64,000 bases of DNA from Prostheceraeus crozeri (taxonomy: Eukaryota > Platyhelminthes > Polycladida > Euryleptidae), in the NCBI GenBank assembly GCA_907163375.1, contig CAJQUW010007109.1, positions 124,001 through 188,000 on the forward strand, written 5' to 3'. The first letter of the stretch is position 1. Each line of letters begins with the position of its first letter. Below are positions 19,259 to 29,424 of this stretch, one piece after another. Both the position numbers and the translations under genes were made by a program. The notes under the pieces were generated by a model that made no database searches, was not told where the DNA came from, and worked only from the letters and a program-made list of their open reading frames with translations.

Positions 19259-19999
19259 ACAATTTTTTCTCTCTCTTAAATCATGTCCTATAATTGATGT
19301 GCGAGTCTCCGATGTATTCAAAAATTCTTCTCATATCCAAGTGTAAGAATATTTTACTTTGTGCTTGCAGATGTGTGATTTCCCTTGTTAACTTCTGAAT
19401 TCTTCTCCGCTTTGTCTCCAATCGAACAGATCTTTCAGTAGATCCAACCATTGTGATGATAAGATTTAAACTAAGATTGTAATATGTCACGTTTTATGAA
19501 TTGTGCGTGTTTAAATAGCAAGTGAAAATTATGAATGGTGATCTAAGCAATGCGGCATTGTAGGTGTATGAAGTTTGCTTGACAACATACGGGTATGACA
19601 TGACGCGTATGATTAGATGTACTTGAATGACAATGGGGACATTGCACCGCATTGTAAATCATTTCATCGGCCATAACGCGAGCCAGATCCTAAACCAAAA
19701 CCAGGAAAGTTCTGGCTTTGGTTCGACAGTCGGTCTCGACTATCGATACTGCGATATTGTATTGAATGATTGCTATAACAACAGAATATTCCCTCAAAGC
19801 AGAGAATCAATTAATAGATTGCTTTTATGCTATTAACGCCATGTTATGAATGCACAACCCGTATGATCCCCTAAAACAATCATGCGGTTTGAGAAATGTG
19901 GTAACAGATGTTGCCATTGTCTTAATACAGATAAAACAAACAATATCCTCTTAATGAGAGTTCATAAAAATAAAATGGAACATTGTTAAACAAGTCATT
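19259..19999. other. Leader region of family B Polinton, no gene recognised
   Basis: Short open stretches at 19281-19490 (-) and 19627-19836 (+) have no recognisable family and poor composition for real genes. The region probably holds promoter sequence for the protease gene. Confidence 0.4.
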
Positions 20000-20130
20000 T
20001 TATTTCATTTAAAATGAGTTACATTTGAGACTTTCTAAAATATACGGCAAACAAACCACGTCAAATTTCGATTTAAATGAGATTGCTAATCAATTGGGAA
20101 TAAAGAATTTTCACATATTGATGAGGGTTG
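20000..20130 (+). pseudogene. Partial second copy of the protease gene start
   Basis: TTTAAAATGAG and the following sequence up to GGGAATAAAGAATTTTCAC repeats the first part of the protease gene at 20452 in diverged form. It is a broken remnant of a local duplication. Confidence 0.6.
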
Positions 20131-20237
20131 AAGTACTACTGATAAAAGATGTGCGAAACACTAACTCCGCTAATAAACCGATCTTTTACAAATGTACCTT
20201 TTAAATTTAGATTAAATTAAATCATTTCAAAATCGAA

Positions 20238-20417
20238 TAAGTAGTAAGGACAGTCACCATTAGAGAACAGTTTTAAATCAATACCCCCTTCTGACTAAGT
20301 AGTAAGGAAAGACATCATTATGAAACAGTTTTAAATCAATACCCCCTTCTGACTAAGTAGTAAGGAAAGTCATCATTAGAGAAGAGTTTGAAATCAATAC
20401 CCCCTCCCTTCTGACTT
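20238..20417. repeat. Three tandem copies of a 58-bp unit
   Basis: TAAGTAGTAAGG starts units at 20238, 20296 and 20354; each contains TTTAAATCAATACCCCC or a close variant (TTTGAAATC in the last) and CTTCTGACT. The array lies between the partial and full protease copies, so it may mark the duplication. Confidence 0.8.
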
Positions 20418-20451
20418 CTAGGGGTCCCTTAAGAAATTTTTTTATTTTAAA

Positions 20452-20910
20452 ATGAGCAACATAAATGAGTTTTTGAAATTATATGGAACACAAACAACAA
20501 CGAATTTCGATTTAAAGAAAATCGCAAATCAATTGGGAATAAAGAATTTTCATGTTCTAATGAGAGGAGAATTACAATTCCTAAAAAATAAGCCAACAAT
20601 AACTATAAATTTCATAACAAATCTTCATACGTCAGACCAAAAAGGAATACATTGGTCTGCAGATATCTTTAATAAAAATCGAGATAATTACTATTTCGAC
20701 CGCCCAGAGGCTGAGAACTATTGGTTCGACTCTTATGGACTTCCACCTACAAACGAAGTCAAAAAATTACTTGGCAATGGAATTTATAATACATTTCAAA
20801 TTCAAAAACCGGGAACTACTTATTGTGGTCAATTATGTCTTTATGTTTTATTGAAATTACAGGAAGGAGTGCCATTTCTTGATATTATGTTAGAATTGAA
20901 CGAACCGTAG
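20452..20910 (+). CDS. Adenain-like cysteine protease of family B Polinton
   Basis: 152 residues, starting MSNINEFLKLYGTQTTTNFD. KGIHWSADIF carries the catalytic His, YWFDSYGLPPTNEV the acidic residue and following Pro, and the Gln/Cys pair lies in QIQKPGTTYCGQLCLYVLLK. This is the adenovirus-type maturation protease seen in all Polintons. The gene ends inside a double-hairpin mini-element (20902-20926) that supplies the last codons and the stop. It looks whole. Confidence 0.8.
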   Translation: MSNINEFLKLYGTQTTTNFDLKKIANQLGIKNFHVLMRGELQFLKNKPTITINFITNLHTSDQKGIHWSADIFNKNRDNYYFDRPEAENYWFDSYGLPPTNEVKKLLGNGIYNTFQIQKPGTTYCGQLCLYVLLKLQEGVPFLDIMLELNEP

Positions 20911-20926
20911 GTTCTATGGCTGCGCC
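20902..20926. repeat. Double-hairpin mini-element at the protease gene end
   Basis: GAACC-GTA-GGTTC (20902-20914), a 3-bp spacer, then GGC-TGC-GCC (20918-20926). Both hairpins have 3-base loops. It is GC-rich in an AT-rich setting. Confidence 0.7.
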
Positions 20927-20987
20927 TAAGAAGGAAATTTCATTCCCGAAACGTTAGTTCCAATAATAATAATAATAATAATGATAA

Positions 20988-22234
20988 TTAAAAATCAGTT
21001 CGTTGTAATTCATTTTGATAAAAATGGCCTCTGATATCTTCATTATCTAAATCTTTGATTTCGTAAGTAATCGGATAAGTTTGGTTTATTTTACAAACTT
21101 CAAATATCTCTTTCGTCCAGTATCCGACGAAGCCTTTTTCAAATTTATTCTTATATTTAAATATTTTAACTCTATCTCCAATTTTAAATTTCGGCTTAAG
21201 TTTCTGCAAATTCGGATTACTCTCATTCGAATAATTATTCTCGAATATTTTTTTCTTATCAAATCAGGGTCGTCAGAAGCATTCTTTGGAGTTTCTTCAA
21301 TACCAGAATGAACTTTATTATTGTACTCTTCTACAACTCCTGGTAACTCCTTCAACCATTTCTGATTTCTTTGCTCAGTAAATTTCTTGAATAATTTATT
21401 TTTTAACGTCCGATTGAATCTTTCTATCACTACGGCCTTCCCTGCATTTTCAGTTGAATAAACAGTTTCAAATAGTGGCTGAACATTTCGGTTATAAAAT
21501 TCCTACCCTTTATCAACAAACAATTTCCTTGGCTTTCTATTACTTTCTTTAAAGATTTCTTCAAACGCATATTTAACTGATAGACCACTTTTGTTTTTTA
21601 AAGGCTTTACCCAAGCGTATCGTGTATATAAATCTATAACGGTCAATGCGTACTTAAACCCTCCTTCATTCGGCATATGAATAAGATCAGCACTCCAAAT
21701 ATCATCTTTATTAAATACTTTTACTTTCAATAAATATTTAGGCCTTCTATATTCCTTGTGAATTTCAGACGCGTAGGTTCGAGCGTTGCTCTCAGACAGC
21801 TTTGCTGTCGTTTCATTTGCTGACGGATCAATACCCTGACCGAATAATATTTTAGCTTGTAAAGCTTTCTTAACAAACATTCTTTCAATTCTTTCTCTAA
21901 AGGAAGGATTTTGAATACTATCTAATTCCTGAATCATTTTCTTATCAGCTGCATGTCGAGAACTTAGATCATGATTTCGATAAGCTAAATCATGCCTGTA
22001 AGCTGCGGCATCTACTCTATTTATTGGTTCTTCACCTGGTTTCGGATTATTGTTCTCATCTAGTCTTATATCTAATCGAGTTCCTGGACCGGTATATGAA
22101 TGACCAGGAAGATGTTTTTCTTTCGAATATTTACTCCAAATAAATCCAGGAAAGTTTTCTAATGTTTTTTGTATGTCGTTACCTTCATAAATTTTACAAT
22201 TTGAGTTTTTATTTTTGTTTAATAGATAATTCAA
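20988..22234 (-). pseudogene. Integrase with N-terminal phospholipase A2-like domain (broken)
   Basis: The start of the minus-strand frame holds HSYTGPGTRLDIRLDENNN, then INRVDAAAYRHDLAYRNH. The YxGPG calcium-loop motif and the HD-x-x-Y catalytic motif match the phospholipase A2 domain of parvovirus VP1. In the same open frame an integrase follows, with DIWSADLIHMPNEGG (first catalytic Asp) and LTVIDLYTRYAWVKPL. Further parts hold the Glu motif MIERFNRTLKNKL and an SH3-like end (KIGDKVKIF-like segment). PLA2 domains breach endosomal membranes in parvoviruses. Broken, about two breaks, none in the stretch that joins the two domains. Confidence 0.75.
21781..21809. repeat. Double-hairpin mini-element inside the PLA2-integrase gene
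   Basis: GAGC-GTT-GCTC (21781-21791), spacer TCA, GACAGC-TTT-GCTGTC (21795-21809). It lies in frame in the linker between the PLA2-like and integrase parts, adding TAKLSESNAR-type residues. Confidence 0.75.
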
Positions 22235-22404
22235 TAAATCTAAATTAGCAATTTTTAATTTATTAAATTTTCGGAATTTGTAGAATTCATTTTAAAAGAT
22301 AAAATAAATGTTTTACCTTATGGATTAAAGGTCCTGAGGTTATTACCGAATCTTACTAGGACTTAGATATATTCCAGAACCATCTTTAGTTTCTTTAATT
22401 TCAA

Positions 22405-22824
22405 TTAAATCATCAACATTGCGGAGAATATTTTAAGAACTCGTTTTCCTTCATCAACCAAATTTAATTTACTAATGAAATTATCTACTATTGCTTCACC
22501 CCTCGCAACTTTTTCTAACTCTCTATTATGACGTTTTTGTTCTTCTAATGCTGCCTTCTCTGATTTATTTTTATTTACTGCTTGGACAATACCAGCTGTC
22601 CCACCTGCAACACTTCCTGCAGCTGCTATGCCACCTATTATTAGAGGAATTAATGGGAGAATCCCGCCATTCTTTTCTTCTTGTAATTGAATATTCTCTA
22701 TCATTGGTTTACTTATGTAATACTTTTTTTTGTTAATCGTAATAGTTTTAGGGGTATTTTTGTCAACAATATTACGTAATTTTAATTCAACAGTTTTATT
22801 ATTATTACTTTTCGCTTGCGACAT
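22405..22824 (-). CDS. pX-like protein with hydrophobic Gly/Ala segment
   Basis: 139 residues. It has a basic/polar N-terminus (MSQAKSNNNKTVELKLRNIV), then GGILPLIPLIIGGIAAAGSV, a long Gly-rich hydrophobic stretch, then a charged helical tail (KSEKAALEEQKRHNRELEKV). This layout resembles pX/pVI-type minor virion proteins of adenovirus-like elements, which interact with membranes or DNA. It sits between the integrase and major capsid genes on the same strand. The very end may be altered; otherwise it looks whole. Confidence 0.5.
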   Translation of the reverse strand: MSQAKSNNNKTVELKLRNIVDKNTPKTITINKKKYYISKPMIENIQLQEEKNGGILPLIPLIIGGIAAAGSVAGGTAGIVQAVNKNKSEKAALEEQKRHNRELEKVARGEAIVDNFISKLNLVDEGKRVLKIFSAMLMI

Positions 22825-23054
22825 TTTTAATAAAAAAATTTTAAGTTAGGAATTTTAAATCTATTCTAGTTACGAAAAATTTTAATCTATTCTAGTTATG
22901 AAAAATTCTTAAGTTACCAATAATTTTAAATTAGGAATTTTTAATCTATTCTAGTTATGAATCAATTTTAAATTAGGAATTTTTAATCTATTCTAGTTAC
23001 AAAAAAAATTTATTACTAATTACTAAAAAAAATTTAAGTTAACAAAAATTTTAA
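22825..23054. repeat. Short AT-rich tandem-like repeats between pX-like and capsid genes
   Basis: AATTTTAAATCTATTCTAGTTA-type words recur about four times (near 22853, 22884, 22937 and 22978). No gene is seen. Possibly promoter sequence duplicated in tandem. Confidence 0.5.
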
Positions 23055-24299
23055 TTAACTTATCCTAGCCATCTTTCCATTAAGAATTTCAATAGAATAT
23101 TTTACATCTTCTAGCAATAAACCATAAGCCATCAATGAACTTGTGGAATCTTTTTTTTCAATATTAATTGTTACATCACAACCAGTCTTGATAATATCTT
23201 CAGATTGTGCACTTAAATCGAAACAGAAAACAGGATATAAATGTCTCCAATCTCCAGGAGTTAATTGTGGTTCAACTCCAAATTCTATACAAAGATTTCT
23301 ATAAGCATCATATCCTTCCATAAATTGATTATTGGTATCATCGAATCTTAATGGATCAATTGGATATCGGGTTTGATTTAATGAAACTTGTAAACTTCGA
23401 ATTGTATTAGTATGAAAAAGATTGTGGTTCTTATCAAAACTTGGAGAATTATTTCTTTGAAATGTTAGTAATAAATATCTTGGAGTATTCGAAGTTCTAG
23501 TAAAATACCTGTTAAATCTTTGTTCGGAAAAAGTGACAGAACTCGCAGTACGCTTTAGAAAATTTACTGGAATTGGTTTGTTAGTATTTAATCTTTTTGC
23601 AATAGCTGTTTCAACCTCTAAACTAGGAGTAATATGCTTAATCCACCATTCAAGTCTATCAATTTTTAAATATGCTTTTTTTCCAGTCTTACCAAAAAAG
23701 ATTAATTCATTATTTGCTGTACGATGAATTATTAATTTAAATTTTAATTGATATGATATTTTGTCATAATCTAAATATCCGAATAATGGAGACAATGACC
23801 AATTTACTGTCTGTTTACTTTTCTTGTTAAATTCACGTCTTTCTTTATATGCACTATTGTTTGTTTTATTTAAATGATTTGCAATATTTTCTACATCTTT
23901 CGCAATTCCTGCTGCATCTGTTCCAGCGTGAGTTAAATCATCTATAATTATACCATCATTAGTATCAGGAAACCAACCTTCGATTTCATACTTTTTATTA
24001 TTTTCACCAATTGTTACAAATCTAAGCATTGTATCAATTACACCTGGAGAATCACTTATTGTTTCTATATTTTGAGTTGCAACATCTAAACGCATTTGTG
24101 TAAATAATGTTGGAAAAAAATTATTCTCCAGTGCAATATTATCGGTTTCTGGTAATGGTGTTGTAAAATTAGCATCACTATATAAAGAATATTCACAGTG
24201 CAAAAAGGAATCGGGTAGATATAAATAACTTTGTTGATTATCAACTTCAAAAATTAAATCACCTCCAGTATTTACTCTACTGGAAGATCCGGGATTCAT
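23055..24299 (-). CDS. Major capsid protein, double jelly-roll, looks whole
   Basis: 414 residues. It starts MNPGSSSRVNTGGDLIFEVD and shows the features of adintovirus-type capsid proteins: QQSYLYLPDSFLHCEYSLYS, IALENNFFPTLFTQMRLDV, a central WSLSPLFGYLDYDK, and the second jelly-roll with LRSLQVSLNQTRYPIDPLRF and LYPVFCFDLSAQSEDI. It forms the trimeric hexon-like building block of the capsid. It faces the integrase and pX-like genes on the same strand and looks whole. Confidence 0.88.
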   Translation of the reverse strand: MNPGSSSRVNTGGDLIFEVDNQQSYLYLPDSFLHCEYSLYSDANFTTPLPETDNIALENNFFPTLFTQMRLDVATQNIETISDSPGVIDTMLRFVTIGENNKKYEIEGWFPDTNDGIIIDDLTHAGTDAAGIAKDVENIANHLNKTNNSAYKERREFNKKSKQTVNWSLSPLFGYLDYDKISYQLKFKLIIHRTANNELIFFGKTGKKAYLKIDRLEWWIKHITPSLEVETAIAKRLNTNKPIPVNFLKRTASSVTFSEQRFNRYFTRTSNTPRYLLLTFQRNNSPSFDKNHNLFHTNTIRSLQVSLNQTRYPIDPLRFDDTNNQFMEGYDAYRNLCIEFGVEPQLTPGDWRHLYPVFCFDLSAQSEDIIKTGCDVTINIEKKDSTSSLMAYGLLLEDVKYSIEILNGKMARIS

Positions 24300-24495
24300 A
24301 GCAATTCTTATATAGTCATTCTTTTTTTGATTTTAACTGACGAACGGAGGATCGTCTAATCTAAATTTATTTTCGATAAGCGAAGACTTTTTGAAAAAAA
24401 TAATTTGACTTTTTTGTTTTTCACATACACAGAAAAATTTTACTAAAAAAATTACTAAAAAATTTTACTAAAAAAAATTTTACTAAAATATAATT

Positions 24496-24978
24496 TTAGA
24501 ATTTTGCTAGACCATTACCTCTTATTTCTTCAATTGAACGTTTTATGGCTACGCCTGATTTCTTCTTATGTTTACTATCAGACGGAGCTCCGCTCCTCAA
24601 GGTTTCCCCCACAGCTATGTTAGCAATTTTGTTTTTTGTTTCCTCTGAAAGTTTTTTTAAATTTTTTAGTTCTTCAGAATCATTCCTAAGTTTACGAATA
24701 GTTTCTAACTGTTTTAATTCGTTTTGAGACTTAACAGCATTTGATATTGCACTAGCTGTACTACCTATAGCAGCTGCTCCTTTTGCAGCAGATGTAATCA
24801 AATCTTTATTATTTTTAATTCAGTTAACGATACTTCCAATACCAGAAAAGATACCAGCCCCTTCTTTTTGAATTGTTTCTACACTGTCATAATGGTAAAC
24901 AGATTTCATAGATGGTTCATGAGCATTTTTTTTATTTGAAGCAAAATGTTTAAGATTGTGTTTATAAAATATAGGCAT
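24496..24978 (-). pseudogene. Second pX/pVI-like small virion protein (broken)
   Basis: The N-terminal part (MPIFYKHNLKHFASNKKN) and a Gly-rich GAGIFSGIGSI stretch, then AAKGAAAIGSTASAISNAVK and a long charged helix, resemble minor core proteins such as adenovirus pVI. About one break. A double-hairpin-like insert lies in its 3' half (24584-24607). Confidence 0.5.
24584..24607. repeat. Partly decayed double-hairpin mini-element
   Basis: GGAGC-TCC-GCTCC (24584-24596), spacer TCAA, then GG-TTT-CC (24601-24607), whose stem is short. In frame in the pX-like gene, adding GETLRSGAPSDS-type residues. A lone GGC-TAC-GCC at 24547-24555 may be another remnant. Confidence 0.55.
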
Positions 24979-25031
24979 TTTTTAGGATTAAATTTGACTT
25001 TTGGGAAAAAATATTTACGTTAATATTTGCG

Positions 25032-25920
25032 CTAAGATTTACGTTTGTGAATGGACAACAACTTCGAATTAACTTTATTAATTGCCTGTTGCACTTTATC
25101 TATTGCGTCAAGCAGCGCGTGATGTACTTTAATTTCTTTTCTATTAACTTGCATTTTCTGCTGATTAATCTTCAATGCCGTTTTAAGAGCATTTAACTTA
25201 ATTTCAAGAACATCTAATTGTCTTTTAACAGCATCTAACTGTTCTTTATTTTCTTTAGAGTTTTCTTGTAAATTTTTCTTTAATTCATTTTCTAAATTGA
25301 TTTTAAGATTTTTCATTTTATCAACTTTTTGATTAAGTGAGTTTACTTCATTTATTATTCTATTCATCTTTTTCATTTGTTGAGTAATTTTGGAACTTAA
25401 TTCATCAACACTTTTTTGGAATGTAGTTTGTAACTGCTTTAAATTTTTTTAAATTCTTTCAGGAAGTTTTTCTATTTCATCTTCTAATTGTTCTTTTAAC
25501 ATTTTTATCTGATGTTTATTTTTAATGACTGCAGATTTTAACTTTATAGAAAGTAATATTAAAATTTTTGATTGTTCTGAAATCTTTTTAAAAAGTTTTG
25601 CTATATCTGCTTCTAAGCTCTCTATCCTTTTTATCAAGTTTTAATAATTTTTCGTTTAATGATTTGTCATTAAGTTTTAGCAACTTTAATTCATTCATCA
25701 GTGGAACCAAAACATCGTTTATATATTTTTCTTTTAAGTCATTGATTTGTGTATCAACATATTGTTTATTTGTTAACTCTGTATTTTGTTGCGGAAGAAT
25801 AGAAAGATGCAATGGACCAGATAAAACGTCTCCAGTTTTCATGATATAATTTTCTATTTCTATTTCTAATTCACGATTATTCGGGATATATGCACCTCCA
25901 CCAACATTTGGTAACATCAT
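25032..25920 (-). pseudogene. Fibre-like coiled-coil protein with a phage tail-fibre motif (broken)
   Basis: The N-terminal part contains MKTGDVLSGPLHLSILPQQN followed by ELTNKQYVDTQI. The pattern 'GD.LSGPL.L...P....T.KQYVD' is the repeated knob or linker motif of bacteriophage tail fibres. The rest is long heptad-like coiled coil (LKEKYINDVLVPLMNELKLL and onward). A trimeric receptor-binding fibre is a reasonable inference, by analogy to adenovirus fibre. Broken, about two breaks. It lies next to the capsid genes, on the same strand. Confidence 0.55.
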
Positions 25921-25994
25921 TTTTTAACAATAAAAAAATAAAATTTTTTCTAATAAAAATAAAAAATAAAGTTTTTTCTAATAAAAATAAAAAA

Positions 25995-27335
25995 ATGGAT
26001 AAAGCAAATTTAAAAAAATTATATTCGCCCGTTTCATCCTGTTCTTCTTATTCGACGAGATCAACGGGATTTGAAAATAAATGTTTTGATAATAATAATA
26101 ATAATCCTTGTATAGATGTAAATCTTTTATTCGAATTACAAGCAGAAATATTTGGAGAACAGACTAAAGGTTTACCTTCTATAGAAACTAACTATTGTTT
26201 ATTTCCAGGTGATCCATTTATAAAATTTATGGAGATTGTAAGTAAATATAATGATGTTGCGTATGTAGAATTGAATAAAGATAATATGGTAATCATTGGT
26301 CATAATAATGTTTATGGATTCATTAGAGCAGTTTTACCGATTAGTAATACTGAGTGGATAGAAAATAAAATTATCAATTATATCAATATTAAAGAATTAG
26401 TTAAAAAATTAAAATCGTTTTCCAAGGAAAAAATTAGATTATTTGTTGATGAACAAAACCAATATAATATTCATATAGAAAGTAAAAAACATAATGAAGA
26501 ATGATTATGTCAAGTTTATTACAGAGATACAATTTATAAACAAGAAACATTAGAAATGCCCCAAAGATATGATGATGATACTTATATAAGGTTATATTCA
26601 AATTTAAATATTAATTTGTTAAAATCTTATATAAATGGTTTAGCTCAACAAGAAAAACTTTATATGTGGACAACACCTTATACTATTAACAATGACCATA
26701 ATCATAATCATAAAAATATTAAAGAATCTTATAATAATAATTTTAAAGAATCTTATAATAATAATGATGATAATATAGATGATGATTCTGAAACATCTGA
26801 AAAAGGTGTGAATGGTAATAAAGATTATAAAAATATTAGTAATTATAAAAATTGAAGTGAAGAAAAATTTATATCACAACATGATATTAATACTACATAT
26901 AATCAAAATTTATCTAAATTTCATTTTCTTACAATTGAAAATAATAATGATGGAATGGTTGAAGATACTGTTAGACAACTATGTGTCGGGTCTACAAAAT
27001 TTAAATTAGGATTTACATCTAATCAATTTAAAATTTTATCATCTTTAATAAAAACTAAAAGTGATTCAGATTATGGTGGTGTTATTAAATTTTCCAAAAG
27101 AGATCAAAGACCAATATTTTTCACTATTATATTATTATCAAATAATAAATATAATTTGGAATTAGATATTCCTATCAGGGAATGGCATCCTATACCAAAA
27201 AGTGTAATTTATGATGTTGAAGAATCAATTTATGATGATGATGAAGAATCAATTGATGATGATGATGAAGAATCAATAGTTAGTGAAAATAAATTTAAAT
27301 TATCTTTTGATAAAACGTTATATGATAAAACTTAA
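25995..27335 (+). pseudogene. Unrecognised gene in family B Polinton (broken)
   Basis: It begins MDKANLKKLYSPVSSCSSYS. Recognisable segments are IVSKYNDVAYVELNKDNMVI, a DNHNHNHKN-like Asn/His tract, FKLGFTSNQFKILSSLI and acidic DDDDEESI repeats near the end. The alternation of strands in the first part faintly recalls sliding-clamp folds, but no motif supports it. About two breaks. It lies directly upstream of polymerase B and on the same strand, so a replication accessory role is possible but unproven. Confidence 0.4.
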
Positions 27336-27850
27336 TATGATAAAACTTAATATTATAAAACATTATATGATAAAGAAAATAAAATAACTAAAGAACGTGA
27401 AATATATAATGATATATATTAACTCTCAAGTCCTTGATATTAGAATGTTTATATCTAAAATAAAAACACAATTTTTTTCTTTAAAAAATAAAAAAATGGA
27501 AAATACCAAGTTTTATTGTGTCTTATGTAAAAAAAAGTTGCAAACAAAAAGAAGTTATCAATCTCATTTAAATAGTAAATTGCATTTACAAAATGTAGAT
27601 CGAGTTGATGAAGGAAATATATTAAAATTAAATAATTATATAAACTATCTAGAAACATTGCCTACTGATATAAAAGTTAAAAAAATGTTTGATGATTATT
27701 CACATTCGGAATATAAAAAAGTTTTTAATAGTGAAGATGAACATGTACCAGATGGAAGATATTTATTTAGCGATACTGATGAATTTGATGAAATAGATGA
27801 ATTTGATGAAGCGGTAACAGATATAAAATATTTATTTAATGAATCTGTGC

Positions 27851-27876
27851 GAACCGAAGGTTCTAGGGCTTCGCCC
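27851..27876. repeat. Double-hairpin mini-element in the polymerase gene, N-terminal part
   Basis: GAACC-GAA-GGTTC (27851-27863), spacer TA, GGGC-TTC-GCCC (27866-27876). In frame, it codes for RTEGSRASP in a linker with acidic surroundings. Confidence 0.85.
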
Positions 27877-29393
27877 GTTGAACATAATGAAACCGATGAA
27901 ACTTTTTCTGATATTCTATCCAAATTTTTCAAAATATTTAAGAAATCTTTTAAATGTTATATGAATGTAGAAGTACTTTATACAAAAAATGGACCTGACG
28001 GAATTCCTGAAGAAATAATACAAGGACATTTTACAAATTCACAAGAAATTCATAATGTAAATGATATACAACCCATATTTGAACAAATGATACTTAAATT
28101 AGAAAATTGTATAATTGAAGCCCAGTTACGTGAATCTGGTTGGAGATTTGTTAAAATACTATCTAAGAAAATAGTAATTGATAAATATAAAAATAATACT
28201 GGTGGTAGTTATGTTCCTTTACCTTTCAGTTCACCACAAATAATTAACATAAAAAATGAAGATGATTATTGTTTTCTGTGGAGTATTATAGCACATTTAC
28301 ATCCTGCAGAATATCACAAAGAAAGACTAAGTCATTATAATAAAGAAGAATACATAAAGGAATTTGATCTTTCGGATGGTTTACATGAATTTCCATATGA
28401 TTATAATAGGTTAAAAAAGTTTCATAAAAAGAATAAAAATTTAATAGAAGTAAATGTTTTTGAATTAAATGTGAATTATGCTTCTATTGGTAAAATTACT
28501 CCACTTTACTCAGATTCAAAAAAATTTTATTTGAATAATAAAAATTTATGTCAATCAGAAATAGTATATAATGATAGGGGAAATTACATGCATCATAATA
28601 TTTTTTACCAAGGAAATATAATATGTACTGAAAAATTTGAAATTGTTAAAACATTATCACCAATAATGATTAATCATAATAATTATAAAGGACGTAATGA
28701 TGATTATAATTACAAATATTCATCTTTATCTTTAGAATATCAACAAAAATTACAAAATTTAAATGAAAGTTTACAAAAATGTAAAACAGATTATCAACAA
28801 CAAACAAAAATATTAGTACAAGAATATGGTCATAAATATCAAAATAAGATAGAAACGATTCAAGAATTAAATAAAGACAATAAAGAATTAAATAATGAAG
28901 AAAATAAAGAATTAAATGAATGTTTAAAAAAATGTCAACAACAATATAAAGAACAATATAATAAAGAATATGAACAACAGCTACAAATATTAAATCAAAA
29001 TTTTCATCGAAATACATTTAATCTTACAAAAGAAATTGATGAAACACATGAAATATATAAAGATAAATTTGAAAAATTAAAACAAACAAAGCAACCAGCA
29101 CAAGCGAATATATTATATTATCAGGGTCATTTTATATTGTGTAAAGATGTTTCTATATTTACAAAAACTTCAGATAATGCTAATTTTCCCTGTGTCCAAT
29201 GTATGGCGAGCTTTAGAACTAAAGAAGAAATGAATAGACATTTGGAGAATTGTCAACAAAATGAAGCAGTTGAAAATACATTTCCTAAAGATGATTATTT
29301 AATATATAATAGACATTATTTGAAAAATAAAGTACCCTTTACTATTTATTGTGATTTCGAAGCATATAATGTTAATATGACACAAAAGCACGG

Positions 29394-29424
29394 GACATCG
29401 GAGATGTCTTCCAGGGCTTCGCCC
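29394..29424. repeat. Double-hairpin mini-element in the polymerase gene, exonuclease region
   Basis: GACATC-GGA-GATGTC (29394-29408), spacer TTCCA, GGGC-TTC-GCCC (29414-29424). In frame, it codes for TSEMSSRASP shortly after the ExoI motif. Confidence 0.85.

Noticed and set aside
19281-19836. Two short frames near the left end of family B
   Set aside because: No family, no conserved counterpart visible in the window, and weak composition; left as unassigned leader.
25995-26504. Possible sliding-clamp (PCNA-like) identity
   Set aside because: Only a vague strand pattern; no PCNA motif could be pointed to.
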